A DNA stretch of 53,864 bases from Acidobacteriota bacterium (GCA_009835985.1 VXWI01000072.1:1-53864), one strand, 5' to 3'. Shown: positions 39,094 to 48,267, numbered from the stretch's first letter. Made by a program: numbers and translations. Notes: a model not told the origin generated them from the sequence alone.

Positions 39094-39854
39094 TGCCGAG
39101 ACTCTGCCTGACCCTACTCCTGATTGGCCCCTTCGGGGCGTGCGGCGGGGAACCAGCGGCCCCCGAGCCCGAGCCGCCGGCGCCGGACGTTTCCGCCGCG
39201 GAGGAACTGATCGCCAGGTCCATCGGCTACCACGATCCGGCCGGACTCTGGGACAGCGGCGAGATCGCGCTCCGGATCATGGAGTCGCGGCCGAACGGGG
39301 TCACCCGAACGGTCGAAGTGGGGATTGCGCCCGGAAGCGGCGCCGTGGAGGTGCGTCGCGAGACCGACGCCGCGACGGTGTCGTTCGCGGTGAGCGGTGA
39401 GGAAATCCTGCGGCGAGCCGTGGACGGCGACGAAGAACTCGACGACGTGGCGCTCGGCGAACACGGGCTCGACGCCGAACGCGTGATGTGGCTCCGGAAC
39501 TACTACCTGTTCGTCTGGGGGCTGCCGATGAAGCTGCGCGACCCGGGGACCATCGTGGACCCGGAGCCGATGATGGACTCGTACAACGGCCAGGATGCGC
39601 TCAAGGTCCGGGTCACCTACGACCCCGAGGTGGGCGGCGACACCTGGTACTTCTACTTCCACCCGGACACGGCGCGGATGATCGGTTACCGCTTCTACCA
39701 CGACGAGTCGGCGAACGACGGGGAGTACATCCACCTTGAAGGGGAGATCGTCAGCGGCGGACTGCGACTGCCGGCGAAGCGGAGCTGGTTCTTCCACTCG
39801 AACGAGGAGTACCTCGGGGACGACGAAGCGGTTTCGCTGACCGTAACGCCTTGA
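39093..39854 (+). CDS. Lipoprotein, DUF6503-like
   Basis: A 253-residue predicted lipoprotein. PRLCLTLLLIGPFGACGG gives a FGAC lipobox followed by a Pro/Glu-rich linker. The mature domain begins AEELIARSIGYHDPAGLWDS and is all-beta by appearance, with NYYLFVWGLPMKLRDPG, DALKVRVTYDPEVGGDTWYF and YFHPDTARMIGYRFYHDES, which resembles the DUF6503 family of LolA/outer-membrane lipoprotein-like folds. The ATG uses the last base of the preceding stop (TGATG), so translation is coupled to the aldehyde dehydrogenase. Binding of a hydrophobic ligand in the periplasm is an inference from the fold only. Confidence 0.78.
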   Translation: MPRLCLTLLLIGPFGACGGEPAAPEPEPPAPDVSAAEELIARSIGYHDPAGLWDSGEIALRIMESRPNGVTRTVEVGIAPGSGAVEVRRETDAATVSFAVSGEEILRRAVDGDEELDDVALGEHGLDAERVMWLRNYYLFVWGLPMKLRDPGTIVDPEPMMDSYNGQDALKVRVTYDPEVGGDTWYFYFHPDTARMIGYRFYHDESANDGEYIHLEGEIVSGGLRLPAKRSWFFHSNEEYLGDDEAVSLTVTP

Positions 39855-39888
39855 AACAATCGTCGGCGGAGACAGTGGATCGGCAACC

Positions 39889-41433
39889 ATGACGGCCCTC
39901 GTCCTCTCCGTCCTGTTCGTGGCGGTCTCCGGGACCATCCAGCCGGATGCGACGTTGCGGGCCGAGGCTCGCCGGCTGCTTCAGCAGCAGGACTATGCCT
40001 CCGCGCTGGAAGTTCTGGACGCCGCCGGCCCGAAGGGAGCACAACCGGAGTTCCTTCGGTACTGGGCGGAGGCGTACGTCGGACTGCTCGACTATCCGGC
40101 AGCGGTCGCTGTGCTCGAGAGTGCACCTCCCGAACCCGAGAATCTGGCGCTTCGCATCCGCCTGCTTGCCATTTTGAGCCGGGACGACGAGGCCCGCCGG
40201 GTCCTGGCCGAACTGCTGGCCCTTGGGGGACGCCTCGCAGACGGGCCGCGGCTGAGACTGGCGATGCAGTTGCGGGTGTCGGGCTTGGTCTCCGAGTCTC
40301 GCCGTTTGGTCGGGGCTCCGACCGCCGCAGATTCGCCGGCCCTGACGCTCGAACACGGCAGGCTGCGGCTTGCCGAAGACGACTACGAGGGCGCCCTGCC
40401 TTTCCTGGCGTCAGCCGCCTCGGCCGAAGAGCCGCCGGTGGGGGCCGCCTACGAGTTCGGCCGCTGCCTTGCGCTCCTCGGACGGCGTGAGGAGGCCATG
40501 CCCTGGCTCCGGAAGGCCGTCTCCGAATCGCCCGACGATTCCCTGGCCCATTTCCGGCTCGGGCAGTTGCTCCTCCAGGATTCTGATCCGCACCTGGTTG
40601 CCGAGGGCCGGCGACTTCTCTCGGGTCACGAGGAGAGCCGGTTGCGGGGGCGTCGCCGGGACCTGTTGCTCACGCGGCTCAACGAGCACAGCGTCGTGCG
40701 AGGGTCCTCGATCGATCGCACCCCGGGGCTGGTGACCGGAAGCCGGGACGGCTGGGTCGAACTGGTGGGATTGCTACTCGACCGGGGAGAGGCCATAGAA
40801 GCGACCCGCGTCGTGCAGGCGGCGTCAGTCCGGTATCCCGGGGATCCGGCCTTCGACATCGGCAGGGCGCGGGCCCATCTGCAGTTGGGAAATCTCGACG
40901 CTGCGGCCGAGGTGCTGACGCCGCTCGTTCCGGCGCTTGGCGAACCGCTCGACGGTGCTTCGCTGAGCGCCGCGCGGTGGCTGGCGGACGTGAGACTGCG
41001 GGGGGGCGATCCGGCCGCGGCGGCGGCGCTCTTCGATCGCGTGCTGGAGGCAGGCGGTCAGGGAATCTCCCCCCGGATTCGTGCCGCGGCGGCCACCGCC
41101 TTTGCCATGAGCGGCAATCCTGCCCGGGCGCTTACGCTCTTTGGTGAGGTACTCGACCGCACTGGGGGTCCCGCCCGGGCAGGTCCCCTGTCCGATAGCG
41201 CCCTGGTGCTGGAAATGCTCGGACGGCCGTCGGAAGCGGAGTCCCGGTACCGTCAGTCACTGCAGGCCGACCCGGCCCACACCCCAGCGTCGCTGGGCCT
41301 TGCCGAACTGCTGCTGCGAACCGGGAGAAGCGGGGAGGCTGCCGCCGTGGTTCGGGCCGCTCTGGAGCACGCGCCCCAGGACGCGGCGCTCCGTGAACTC
41401 CTGTCCCGGACAGCGTCCCCCGGCGCGGGCTAG
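39889..41433 (+). CDS. Exported TPR-repeat protein
   Basis: A 514-residue protein made of roughly 12 tetratricopeptide-like helical hairpins. The N-terminus TALVLSVLFVAVSGTIQ is hydrophobic and looks like a short signal peptide or anchor. Repeats include AEARRLLQQQDYASALEVLD, LALLGRREEAMPWLRKAVSE, HLQLGNLDAAAEVLTPLVP, VLEMLGRPSEAESRYRQSLQ and LLLRTGRSGEAAAVVRAALE. TPR proteins bind partner peptides, and this one should act in the periplasm or on its membrane face. It is 34 bp downstream of the DUF6503-like gene and ends with a TAG that overlaps the TAG of the convergent DUF4340 gene (CTAG). Confidence 0.85.
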   Translation: MTALVLSVLFVAVSGTIQPDATLRAEARRLLQQQDYASALEVLDAAGPKGAQPEFLRYWAEAYVGLLDYPAAVAVLESAPPEPENLALRIRLLAILSRDDEARRVLAELLALGGRLADGPRLRLAMQLRVSGLVSESRRLVGAPTAADSPALTLEHGRLRLAEDDYEGALPFLASAASAEEPPVGAAYEFGRCLALLGRREEAMPWLRKAVSESPDDSLAHFRLGQLLLQDSDPHLVAEGRRLLSGHEESRLRGRRRDLLLTRLNEHSVVRGSSIDRTPGLVTGSRDGWVELVGLLLDRGEAIEATRVVQAASVRYPGDPAFDIGRARAHLQLGNLDAAAEVLTPLVPALGEPLDGASLSAARWLADVRLRGGDPAAAAALFDRVLEAGGQGISPRIRAAAATAFAMSGNPARALTLFGEVLDRTGGPARAGPLSDSALVLEMLGRPSEAESRYRQSLQADPAHTPASLGLAELLLRTGRSGEAAAVVRAALEHAPQDAALRELLSRTASPGAG

Positions 41434-42827
41434 GGTGCTTCCGCGGGGACGCGGGCGGCCGCCAACAACTCGCTGATCTCACCCCACGCCTCCGTGCCGA
41501 GGACCAGCGTCCGCTCGTCGCCGGCCCGGAGCGCCCGCACCTCGCCGTCTACGGAGATTGCCAGGTGGATCGTTTCCGGTTCGGTCTCCCTGGCTTCGTC
41601 GCCCGCTTCGATGTCTTCCGTGACCGCGATGGTCCAGGCGGCGCCGTCTCCGGGAAGGCTCGCTTCGCCCACGTTCTCGGCCGCGGTGGAGTTCAGCTCG
41701 TAGAGCAGGTCCTCGACCGCCACTGTGTCCACGACGACCGGCGTGGCGCCGCCGCTCTCCACCGTCCATTCCCGGCCTTCCTCTCCCTCCCGGCGGTGGA
41801 ACGCCGTCTCGCCGTCAGGGGTCGTGAACCGGAGCCCGACCGTCCGGAAGGCCGCGAACCGGAACAGATCCAGGGACCGAACGCTCGCCAGGTCGGTCTC
41901 GGCCGCGTCCCGGAGCGCGTCGAAGAGAGGTTTCCGGACTACGAAGACCAATGGGTCCGCTTCCAGGCGGGCGAAGACGCCGGGCGGAGTCCGGCTCTCG
42001 CGACCGAAATGGACGGTCCGGGAGACGGCCTCCTCCTGCGGCCCCGCGACGAGGTCCAGTTCCGCGCTGAGCCGGGGCGAAGCCAAACCGAAGGGATCCT
42101 CCTCCCCCTCGTCCGGTTCCGGCGCCACGCCAGCCATCTCTGCATCGAGGAGCCGCGACGCGAACTGCGAGGCCTCATACGGATCTGCGGCGAAGCGGTA
42201 GGGGCGGAGGATGTTCCAGACGCCCGCTTCCCGGACGATCTCCACCGCGGTTTCTCCCCCGGAGCTGATCCGGAGGCGCCGCACCGCCGGCATGTCCAGC
42301 CGGACCACCCGCTTGTCCCGGAGGTCCCAGGCGCCTCGGTCCAGGTTGTCCCCGACGAAAGCGGACGTCACCAGCACGCGCTCGCCGAGCTGGAGATAGC
42401 GGTTTCCGGCTGCCGGGGTCTCGTCCCCGAATCGGGCGGCGAGCGGGTCGTCGCCCGACTCCGGGAACACCCGGACCGCCAGTTCCGGTGGATCGAGCCC
42501 GAATCCGGCGGGATCCGTGTCGGCCGCCCCCTCGATCTCCCGCTCGAAACGCAGCGAGGCGACGTTCTGGAGGAGCAGGTCCGCTTCCCCGGAGTCGGCG
42601 GCCGACTCCGGGCCATCGCCTTCCGTCACGACGAACCCCTCGCCGTCCCGGGCCAGACGGACGGTCGGCTTGCCGGGGCGCTCGATCTCGACGGCGCGGA
42701 TCTCGCCTTCGTCCAGACCAAAGACCGGGTGTCCCTCGTCCCGGGCGCCATCTTCGCGCTCGAACAGCGCGATCCAACCGCCGACCGCAGCGGCCGCCAG
42801 GAGTGCGAGAAGCGTCGTCTTCCGCAC
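41430..42827 (-). CDS. DUF4340 domain-containing protein
   Basis: A 465-residue protein with one N-terminal membrane helix (RKTTLLALLAAAAVGGWIAL) and a mostly beta periplasmic body. Typical DUF4340 features are the early EIRAVEIERPGKPTVRLARD and repeated segments of the form VRFAAFRTVGLRFTTPDGE. It is the fourth gene of a minus-strand operon with a Gld-like ATPase, permease and GldG-like protein, its usual company in many phyla. The GTG start follows the GldG stop by six bases. Function is unknown, probably an extracytoplasmic part of the ABC system. Convergent with the TPR gene, sharing CTAG. Confidence 0.88.
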   Translation of the reverse strand: MRKTTLLALLAAAAVGGWIALFEREDGARDEGHPVFGLDEGEIRAVEIERPGKPTVRLARDGEGFVVTEGDGPESAADSGEADLLLQNVASLRFEREIEGAADTDPAGFGLDPPELAVRVFPESGDDPLAARFGDETPAAGNRYLQLGERVLVTSAFVGDNLDRGAWDLRDKRVVRLDMPAVRRLRISSGGETAVEIVREAGVWNILRPYRFAADPYEASQFASRLLDAEMAGVAPEPDEGEEDPFGLASPRLSAELDLVAGPQEEAVSRTVHFGRESRTPPGVFARLEADPLVFVVRKPLFDALRDAAETDLASVRSLDLFRFAAFRTVGLRFTTPDGETAFHRREGEEGREWTVESGGATPVVVDTVAVEDLLYELNSTAAENVGEASLPGDGAAWTIAVTEDIEAGDEARETEPETIHLAISVDGEVRALRAGDERTLVLGTEAWGEISELLAAARVPAEAP

Positions 42828-42833
42828 GTCACC

Positions 42834-44384
42834 TCACCGGCGCGACCACCAGACGGTGACGCCCCAGATGAGGAAGAACCCCGGAAGGAAGACCAGGCTC
42901 AGCAGCACCACGTTCCGTACCTGCGCGGACGTCATGGTGATCCGGCGGTCCTCGGCCGCGCGGGGACGGATGGCGATCAGGTCCTCGTCTTCGGCCAGCC
43001 AGTTCACCATGTTGAGGAAGAGATCGGCGTTGCCGAGCGGCGCGAGGGCCAGGTTGTTCCCGATGAAGTCGGAGTCCCCGACGATGACCAGGCGGCCCTC
43101 CGGATCTTCGGCGGGCTCCCCGCCGGGCTCTCGGTCAGGATCGGCCTCCGGCTCCCGGTCCGCCGTGGCCTCTGGTGAATCCGGTTCCCCCGCACCCGCT
43201 TCGTCTGCCGGATCCTCCTGGTCGCCGGTCGGAACGTGGACCGCATAGGCGAGCCTCAGCGGTCCCGCCCGCTCTTCCTCTCCGGCGTTTACTTCGCCGG
43301 ACTCCAGCTCTTCCGGATCGACTTCCCCCCAGGCGACGTCGGAGCTCAGAACCAGTTCCGAGAGCCGCATCCCCCGCGGAAGCTCGTCAGGCGGGGTGGC
43401 GATGAGGCTCTGCGAAAGCGGAAAGACGGTGGCGGCGTTCGCGAACCCCCGGGTGATCGGATGGAACCCGTAGGAGGCGGCGAGCGGGACCTCCACTCCG
43501 AAGCCGAAGAGCTGACCCACCCCGCTGGCGTCGATCACCACGTCCCCGGCCGGGGTCGCTCCGAACTCCGAGGCCAGTCCCGTGAGTTCCTCCCGCGCGT
43601 CTTGGGTTCCCGGCGGGTCCGGTGGATCGAGCAACAGCATGGCCTTGCCGCCCGCGCGAACGTGGGCGGCGAGCGCCGCAGCCTCGGCGCTCAGGAGATC
43701 GAGCCGGGGACCGGCGACGATCACGACCGCCGCGTCCTCGGGAATCCGGACCTCGCCGTCCTCGACGTGCTCGAGCAGCGCCAGATCGGCGACTTCGTAG
43801 TTGGACTCCTCGAGCCGCGAAGCGATGGCGGAGAGGCCACCGGCGCCCGTCTCTTCGAGCGACCGCTCCTGGTGCCCGCTCGTGAAATAGACCTTCCTGG
43901 TCTCGCCCTTCAGGATCTTCACGATGGCGTTCGTGATGTCCTGCTCCTGGGGCGCGGTGACGCGCTCCTGCCGTTCGCCGCTCTCCACGACGACCGTGCC
44001 GAAGGGAATACCCGCTTCCGCCGTCGCCTGGTAGGCCCGCGCCCGGGCGGGTTCCGCCTCCTGGTCGATGACCTCCCAAGCGACCCGGTCGCTCCGGTCG
44101 GCGTAGCGTTCTAAGAGTTCGACGGTGCGTCCGGCCGCGCGAGGCTGGTCGAGCACCACGAGCCGGATGTCGCGGTCGAGTTCTTCGAGAATGCGGACCG
44201 TCTGCGGGGAGAGGCTGAACTGGCCGCCGGCGGTGAGATCCCACGAGACGTTCCGCCGGTTCGCCACGTAGTTGACGCCCACCAGGACGCCGAGGAGCAG
44301 GAGCGCCGTCACTCCCAGGTTCGCCCCTTCGCGCGCGCTCCGCCTGCCGAACGCGGTGCGCAGCCGGTCGAGCGGGCCGCTCAT
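42834..44384 (-). CDS. GldG-like ABC-associated protein
   Basis: A 516-residue protein with an N-terminal helix (LGVTALLLLGVLVGVNYVAN), a large extracytoplasmic part and a C-terminal helix (VVLLSLVFLPGFFLIWGVTV) just before WWSRR. Family-typical stretches: RRNVSWDLTAGGQFSLSPQT, YFTSGHQERSL, and LVIVGDSDFIGNN. Members include GldG of gliding bacteroidetes, but homologues occur widely in non-gliders. An unusually acidic, Pro-rich insert lies near residues 385-425 (about 43112-43240). ATG 44384 overlaps the permease stop; a GTG nine bases upstream is an alternative. It probably forms the extracytoplasmic arm of the transporter. Confidence 0.88.
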   Translation of the reverse strand: MSGPLDRLRTAFGRRSAREGANLGVTALLLLGVLVGVNYVANRRNVSWDLTAGGQFSLSPQTVRILEELDRDIRLVVLDQPRAAGRTVELLERYADRSDRVAWEVIDQEAEPARARAYQATAEAGIPFGTVVVESGERQERVTAPQEQDITNAIVKILKGETRKVYFTSGHQERSLEETGAGGLSAIASRLEESNYEVADLALLEHVEDGEVRIPEDAAVVIVAGPRLDLLSAEAAALAAHVRAGGKAMLLLDPPDPPGTQDAREELTGLASEFGATPAGDVVIDASGVGQLFGFGVEVPLAASYGFHPITRGFANAATVFPLSQSLIATPPDELPRGMRLSELVLSSDVAWGEVDPEELESGEVNAGEEERAGPLRLAYAVHVPTGDQEDPADEAGAGEPDSPEATADREPEADPDREPGGEPAEDPEGRLVIVGDSDFIGNNLALAPLGNADLFLNMVNWLAEDEDLIAIRPRAAEDRRITMTSAQVRNVVLLSLVFLPGFFLIWGVTVWWSRR

Positions 44385-45151
44385 CCGCGCCACCTACGGG
44401 AACGCACGGACTCCCGGGCGAGGTAGAGCCAGAACGCGGCGAACGACAGGTAGAACACGAGATCGCGCGTCGCGATGACCCCGCGCGCGAACCCCTCCAT
44501 GTGTCCGGTCACCGAGAGATAGGCGAGGAGACGCCCCAGCTCGCCGCCGCGAGCCCCGGCGAACTCCACCAGCCAGAGGACGAGTAGCGCCCCGAAGGTC
44601 AGGAGTCCCGCCACGATCTGGTTCCGGGTCAGGCTCGAGAAAAACAGGCCGAGGGCCAGCAGTCCGGCCCCGAGCAGCAGCAGACCCAGGTAGGCGGCGA
44701 GGAGCGGCGCGATCTCCGGCTGGGAGAACCAGAACAGGACGCCGACGTGCAGTCCCGTCAGCGCCAGCATCCCGCCGTAGAGGGCGAACGCGGCGAGGAA
44801 CTTGCCGATCACGATCTGACCGTCGGTGATCGGTGCGGTGAGCAGCAGCTCCATGGTGCCCGAGCGGATCTCCTCGGACACGGTGCGCATGGAGAGCAGG
44901 GGCAGCAGGAAGAGCACCAGGATCGCGGTGCTCGCCATCAGCCAGCGGAGCAGGTCGGTGTTCACGTTCAGCGTGCCGCCACTGAAGCCCCCCATCTGGC
45001 TCATCCGCATCCCCGCCTCCACGAAGCTCTGGAGGTAGTCGGCGAAGAAGTACCCGTAGAGGAAGGCGAACGCGCCGAAGAGGACGTAGGCCACCGGCGA
45101 AGCCAGCGCGGCTCCGATCTCGCGGCGGGCGATGGTCAGGGCGTTCCTCAT
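44381..45151 (-). CDS. ABC transporter permease (GldF/ABC-2 type)
   Basis: A 256-residue ABC-2 permease with six hydrophobic helices: PVAYVLFGAFAFLYGYFFAD, LMASTAILVLFLLPLLSMRT, FALYGGMLALTGLHVGVLFW, LLAAYLGLLLLGAGLLALGL, VAGLLTFGALLVLWLVEFAG and DLVFYLSFAAFWLYLA. The cytoplasmic RTVSEEIRSGTMELLLTAPI is a hallmark of GldF/YhhJ-type permeases. It starts at ATG 45151, overlapping the ATPase stop, and its own stop overlaps the GldG-like start. The gene set resembles Gld-type export or surface systems rather than an importer, as no binding protein is encoded. Confidence 0.93.
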   Translation of the reverse strand: MRNALTIARREIGAALASPVAYVLFGAFAFLYGYFFADYLQSFVEAGMRMSQMGGFSGGTLNVNTDLLRWLMASTAILVLFLLPLLSMRTVSEEIRSGTMELLLTAPITDGQIVIGKFLAAFALYGGMLALTGLHVGVLFWFSQPEIAPLLAAYLGLLLLGAGLLALGLFFSSLTRNQIVAGLLTFGALLVLWLVEFAGARGGELGRLLAYLSVTGHMEGFARGVIATRDLVFYLSFAAFWLYLARESVRSRRWRG

Positions 45152-46179
45152 GCGTCTTCTTCCGGCGCCCCGGACTCGCCCGTGACCTCACCGGTCCCGT
45201 TTCCCTCCGTCTCCTCGGTGGTGAGCGCGAGGAAGACGTCCTCGAGGCTCGCGCCGCCCCGGCGCAGGCCGTAGAGCGGACATCCGGCCGCCAGCAGCGC
45301 CCGGGCGATGTCGGTGGCGATCGCCCGGTCGCCGGCCGCCTCCACCTGCAGCACCAGCGTCCGCTCCGCCGTCTCGGAGCCCGCCTCCACTCGCGCCACT
45401 CCGGGGACGGCGCGCAGCGCGGCCTCCGCGGCGTCCGCCGGCGGCGCCGTCTCGATCTCCCAGGTGCCACCGCCGCGCCCGGCGGCACCCGACCGCGCCA
45501 CCAGCCTCTCGGGGGTGTCTTCGGCGCGCAGCCGCCCGCCGGCGATGATGACCACCCGGTCGCAGGTGACGGCGACTTCGGGAAGGATGTGCGTGGAGAG
45601 CACGACCGTCCGCTCGCCCGCCAGGGTGCGGATCAGCTTGCGAGTCTCGTGGATCTGCTTGGGATCGAGACCGGCGGTCGGCTCGTCGAGGACCAGGAGC
45701 TCGGGTTCGTGGACGAGCGCCTGCGCGAGGCCCACACGTTGACGGTAGCCGCGGCTCAGCTTCCCGATGATGTGATCCCGCGCCTGCCCGAGAGCGCAGC
45801 GCTCGACCGCCCGCGCCACCGCCGCCCGAACCCTGCCTCTCGGGACTCCCCGGAGGCGCGCCGCGAAATCGAGGAAGGCGGCGACCTCCATTTCCGGGTA
45901 GAGCGGTGGATTCTCCGGCAGATACCCGATCCGCCGCCGGACCTCGAGGGGCGCCTCCGCGATGTCCAGACCGCCGACCAGCACCCGTCCTTCGCTCGGC
46001 GGCATGAAGCCGGTGATGACCCGCATGGTGGTCGTCTTCCCGGCGCCGTTCGGCCCCAGGAAGCCGAGGACCTCTCCCTTCGCGACGCCGAAGCTGAGGT
46101 CCGCGACCGCGAGCGTTCTCCCGTAGCGCTTGGAGACTCGCTCCACCTGGAGCAGCCGGTGGCCAAGGTTACGCGGCAT
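45148..46179 (-). CDS. ABC transporter ATP-binding protein (GldA/CcmA type)
   Basis: A 343-residue ATPase: Walker A FLGPNGAGKTTTMR, Q-loop YLPENPPLYPEM, signature LSRGYRQRVGLAQAL, Walker B LLVLDEPTAGLD and H-loop LSTHIL are intact. The signature has SRGYRQR in place of SGGQ, which is normal for the GldA/NatA group. After residue 235 there is an about 100-residue C-terminal domain (AEAALRAVPGVARVEAGSET), likely a regulatory ferredoxin-like fold also found in this group. ATG 46179 is the first start in frame. It opens the four-gene operon that runs to 41430. The promoter region (46180-46467) shows no clear -35/-10 pair on this strand. Confidence 0.95.
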   Translation of the reverse strand: MPRNLGHRLLQVERVSKRYGRTLAVADLSFGVAKGEVLGFLGPNGAGKTTTMRVITGFMPPSEGRVLVGGLDIAEAPLEVRRRIGYLPENPPLYPEMEVAAFLDFAARLRGVPRGRVRAAVARAVERCALGQARDHIIGKLSRGYRQRVGLAQALVHEPELLVLDEPTAGLDPKQIHETRKLIRTLAGERTVVLSTHILPEVAVTCDRVVIIAGGRLRAEDTPERLVARSGAAGRGGGTWEIETAPPADAAEAALRAVPGVARVEAGSETAERTLVLQVEAAGDRAIATDIARALLAAGCPLYGLRRGGASLEDVFLALTTEETEGNGTGEVTGESGAPEEDA

Positions 46180-46430
46180 TCGACCAGCGATCCATCCCGG
46201 CTGAACCGCTCCTCTCCGTTCCGCTCATCGTTGCGTTTCGGTCCAAATACACTCGGTATTCCTCCCTCACGCGCCTCGTCAGCCGGGCGCCTCGCTGGTC
46301 TCGGTGCTCACGCCACTTTGGCCACCGGCTGCTGGGTTCCACGGCTGTTTCGAGGGGAGGGCTCTCGGTGGTGTTCGGTACTCGCAGGCTCTGTTCGCCG
46401 GGGCGGCGGGGCACGGCCGGCCCGGCAGTC

Positions 46431-46436
46431 TATACT
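46431..46436 (+). promoter_or_regulatory. Possible -10 element (TATACT)
   Basis: TATACT lies 31 bases before ATG 46468, placing a transcription start near 46443. The -35 window (about 46408) is GC-rich and not recognisable, so this is a partial match. Confidence 0.4.
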
Positions 46437-46467
46437 GGCGGCGGGGCGGTTCCCGCCCGAGACTGCC

Positions 46468-47118
46468 ATGCGTTTTCGCCGCCTGCTGCTTCCGTCCGGC
46501 GTTGGCTTTGCTGTACTGCTGGCGGGCCTCCTTCCGGCCGCGATCGCGGCTCCCGGCTGCGTCAACCAGGAGGACAACGCGACCGCCTCGCGGATGAGGC
46601 TGACCGAACTCGTCGCTTACTGGGCGGTCCGCGGCAGGGATTCCGAGGGGAACAACTACATCCGGCCGGCGGTCCGTTTCCGGGTCACCAATACGAACCC
46701 GGGACCGGTCGAATACGTCCAGGTGATGTCGGTGTTCCGCCGCGAATCCGCGCCGGACGAGGCCTGGGGCACCGGTTACGTCCACTCGGTCGCCGAAGAG
46801 GCGCTCGCTCCGGGCGAAGCCAGCGGGGAACACACGCTGCGGGCGGATTCCAACTACCTCTCGCAGGGTGCGCCGGAGCGAATGTTCGAGAACGAACTGT
46901 GGGAGGACGTCGAGGTCGAGATGTTCGTGCGGGTGGGCGCTTCCTCGTGGATCTCGCAGGGAAAGACCGTGGCGCTCCGCCGGCTCGGTCCGCCCGGTGT
47001 GGAGAAGTACCTCGAACCGATCGAGGACGAGCCGATCTACGGCATCGCCCCGGGGCCGGATGACGTACCGGAGTCCGAACCGGAGCCGTCGGCGGAAGAC
47101 CCTTCGGAAGCGCGCTGA
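46468..47118 (+). CDS. Exported protein or lipoprotein of unknown function
   Basis: A 216-residue protein with signal peptide RFRRLLLPSGVGFAVLLAGL followed by PAAIAAPGC; the Cys could be lipidated (APGC), though a plain AxA site is also possible. The mature part is a single beta-rich domain: RMRLTELVAYWAVRGRD, RFRVTNTNPGPVEYVQVMSV, TGYVHSVAEEALAPGE and VEVEMFVRVGASSWISQGKT, which suggests an Ig-like fold with paired strands. The tail (PDDVPESEPEPSAEDPSEA) is acidic and disordered. No family is recognised. The start follows the first ATG after the possible TATACT promoter element. It is convergent with dgt (11-bp gap). Confidence 0.78.
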   Translation: MRFRRLLLPSGVGFAVLLAGLLPAAIAAPGCVNQEDNATASRMRLTELVAYWAVRGRDSEGNNYIRPAVRFRVTNTNPGPVEYVQVMSVFRRESAPDEAWGTGYVHSVAEEALAPGEASGEHTLRADSNYLSQGAPERMFENELWEDVEVEMFVRVGASSWISQGKTVALRRLGPPGVEKYLEPIEDEPIYGIAPGPDDVPESEPEPSAEDPSEAR

Positions 47119-47129
47119 CCGCGCCGGCG

Positions 47130-48263
47130 TCAGCGCGCGCCGGACCCACCGCAGCGCCGCTGGTGGTCCCAGGTGGCGAAGCGGTCGGTCATGCCCGCGA
47201 TGTAGTCGCAGACCACCCGCTCCCGGGACGATCTCCCGATCCGCTCCCGGAAATGGGCCGGCAGGTCGTCCGGCCGCTCCAGGTAGTGGTGGAAGAGGTC
47301 GGGCAGCCGCCGGGTTTCGGCTTCGGTCGTGTCCGCAACCCGCGGGTGGCGGTAGAGGCGCTCGTGGAGGATCGCCTTGAGTTCCCGGAGTTCGCCGTCA
47401 TGGCGTGGGGGGAGCTCGACGACGGGTGAGCCGGACGCGGGTGTCTCCGCGCCGTCTCCGTCAGACTCCTCGATTCCGGCTTTCCGGATCCGCCGCTCGG
47501 TTTCCTCGACGAGCGCGACCACGAGATCGGCGATGACCCGGCGAAGCAGGGTGCGGACCTTGACGCGACCGTAGTGCTGTCCCTTTTCGAAGGACCCCGG
47601 CCAGTGCCTCCGGAAGAGCGCCGCCGCCTCGAGGTCCGAGACGCCGATCAGCCCCGAGGAGAGGCCGTCCTCCATGTCGTGGGCGCTGTAGGCGATTTCG
47701 TCCGCGACGTCGGCAACCTGCGCCTCGAGGGACGGTGGCCCGAGGTCCCGGAGGTCATCCGGAACGAATCCCGTCCGGCTCGAGTGAGCGAAGATCCCGT
47801 GCCGCGATTCGCGGGTGAGGTTGAGGCCGGGGAATTCCGGATAGGCGCGTTCGAGTTCGTCCACGATGCGGAAGGACTGGATGTTGTGCTCGAACCCGCC
47901 GTGGTTCCGCATCAGGCGGTCCAGGACCTCCTCGCCCGCGTGGCCGAAGGGGGTGTGGCCGAGATCGTGGGCGAGCGCGACCGCCTCGGTGAGGTCCTCG
48001 TTGAGGCGGAGCGTCCGGGCGATCGTCCGCGCGATCTGCGCAACCTCGAGGGTGTGGGTGAGCCGGGTGCGGTAGTGGTCGCCCTCGTGGTTGATGAAGA
48101 CCTGGGTCTTGTACTGGAGTCGGCGGAAGGCGCTCGAATGGATGATCCGGTCCCGGTCGCGCTGGTACGCCGTCCGGAAAGGGTCGGGCTCCTCGGGCCA
48201 GCGGCGTCCTGCGCTCGAGGTGCTGCGGCAGGCGGCGGGGCGCAGGCCCCCCTCTACCTCCAC
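47130..48263 (-). CDS. dgt: Deoxyguanosinetriphosphate triphosphohydrolase-like protein
   Basis: A 377-residue HD-domain enzyme that releases triphosphate from dNTPs. RDRDRIIHSSAFRRLQYKTQ and HYRTRLTHTLEVAQIARTIA near the N-terminus and AHDLGHTPFGHAGEE hold the HD metal ligands (His70, His99-Asp100), with the last Asp in VADVADEIAYSAHD. This matches the dNTPase group used for dNTP pool balance and phage resistance. GTG 48263 gives an N-terminus (ACRSTSSAGRRWPE) aligned with family members, and lies four bases after the VWA-gene stop, so the two are probably cotranscribed. An extra Glu/Asp/Gly-rich loop sits near residues 250-275. Confidence 0.95.
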   Translation of the reverse strand: MEVEGGLRPAACRSTSSAGRRWPEEPDPFRTAYQRDRDRIIHSSAFRRLQYKTQVFINHEGDHYRTRLTHTLEVAQIARTIARTLRLNEDLTEAVALAHDLGHTPFGHAGEEVLDRLMRNHGGFEHNIQSFRIVDELERAYPEFPGLNLTRESRHGIFAHSSRTGFVPDDLRDLGPPSLEAQVADVADEIAYSAHDMEDGLSSGLIGVSDLEAAALFRRHWPGSFEKGQHYGRVKVRTLLRRVIADLVVALVEETERRIRKAGIEESDGDGAETPASGSPVVELPPRHDGELRELKAILHERLYRHPRVADTTEAETRRLPDLFHHYLERPDDLPAHFRERIGRSSRERVVCDYIAGMTDRFATWDHQRRCGGSGAR

Positions 48264-48267
48264 CCTC

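Noticed and set aside
46169..46414. 81-residue minus-strand ORF upstream of the GldA-like gene
   Set aside because: Arg- and Pro-rich composition, no ribosome-binding site, and it overlaps the promoter region of two operons.
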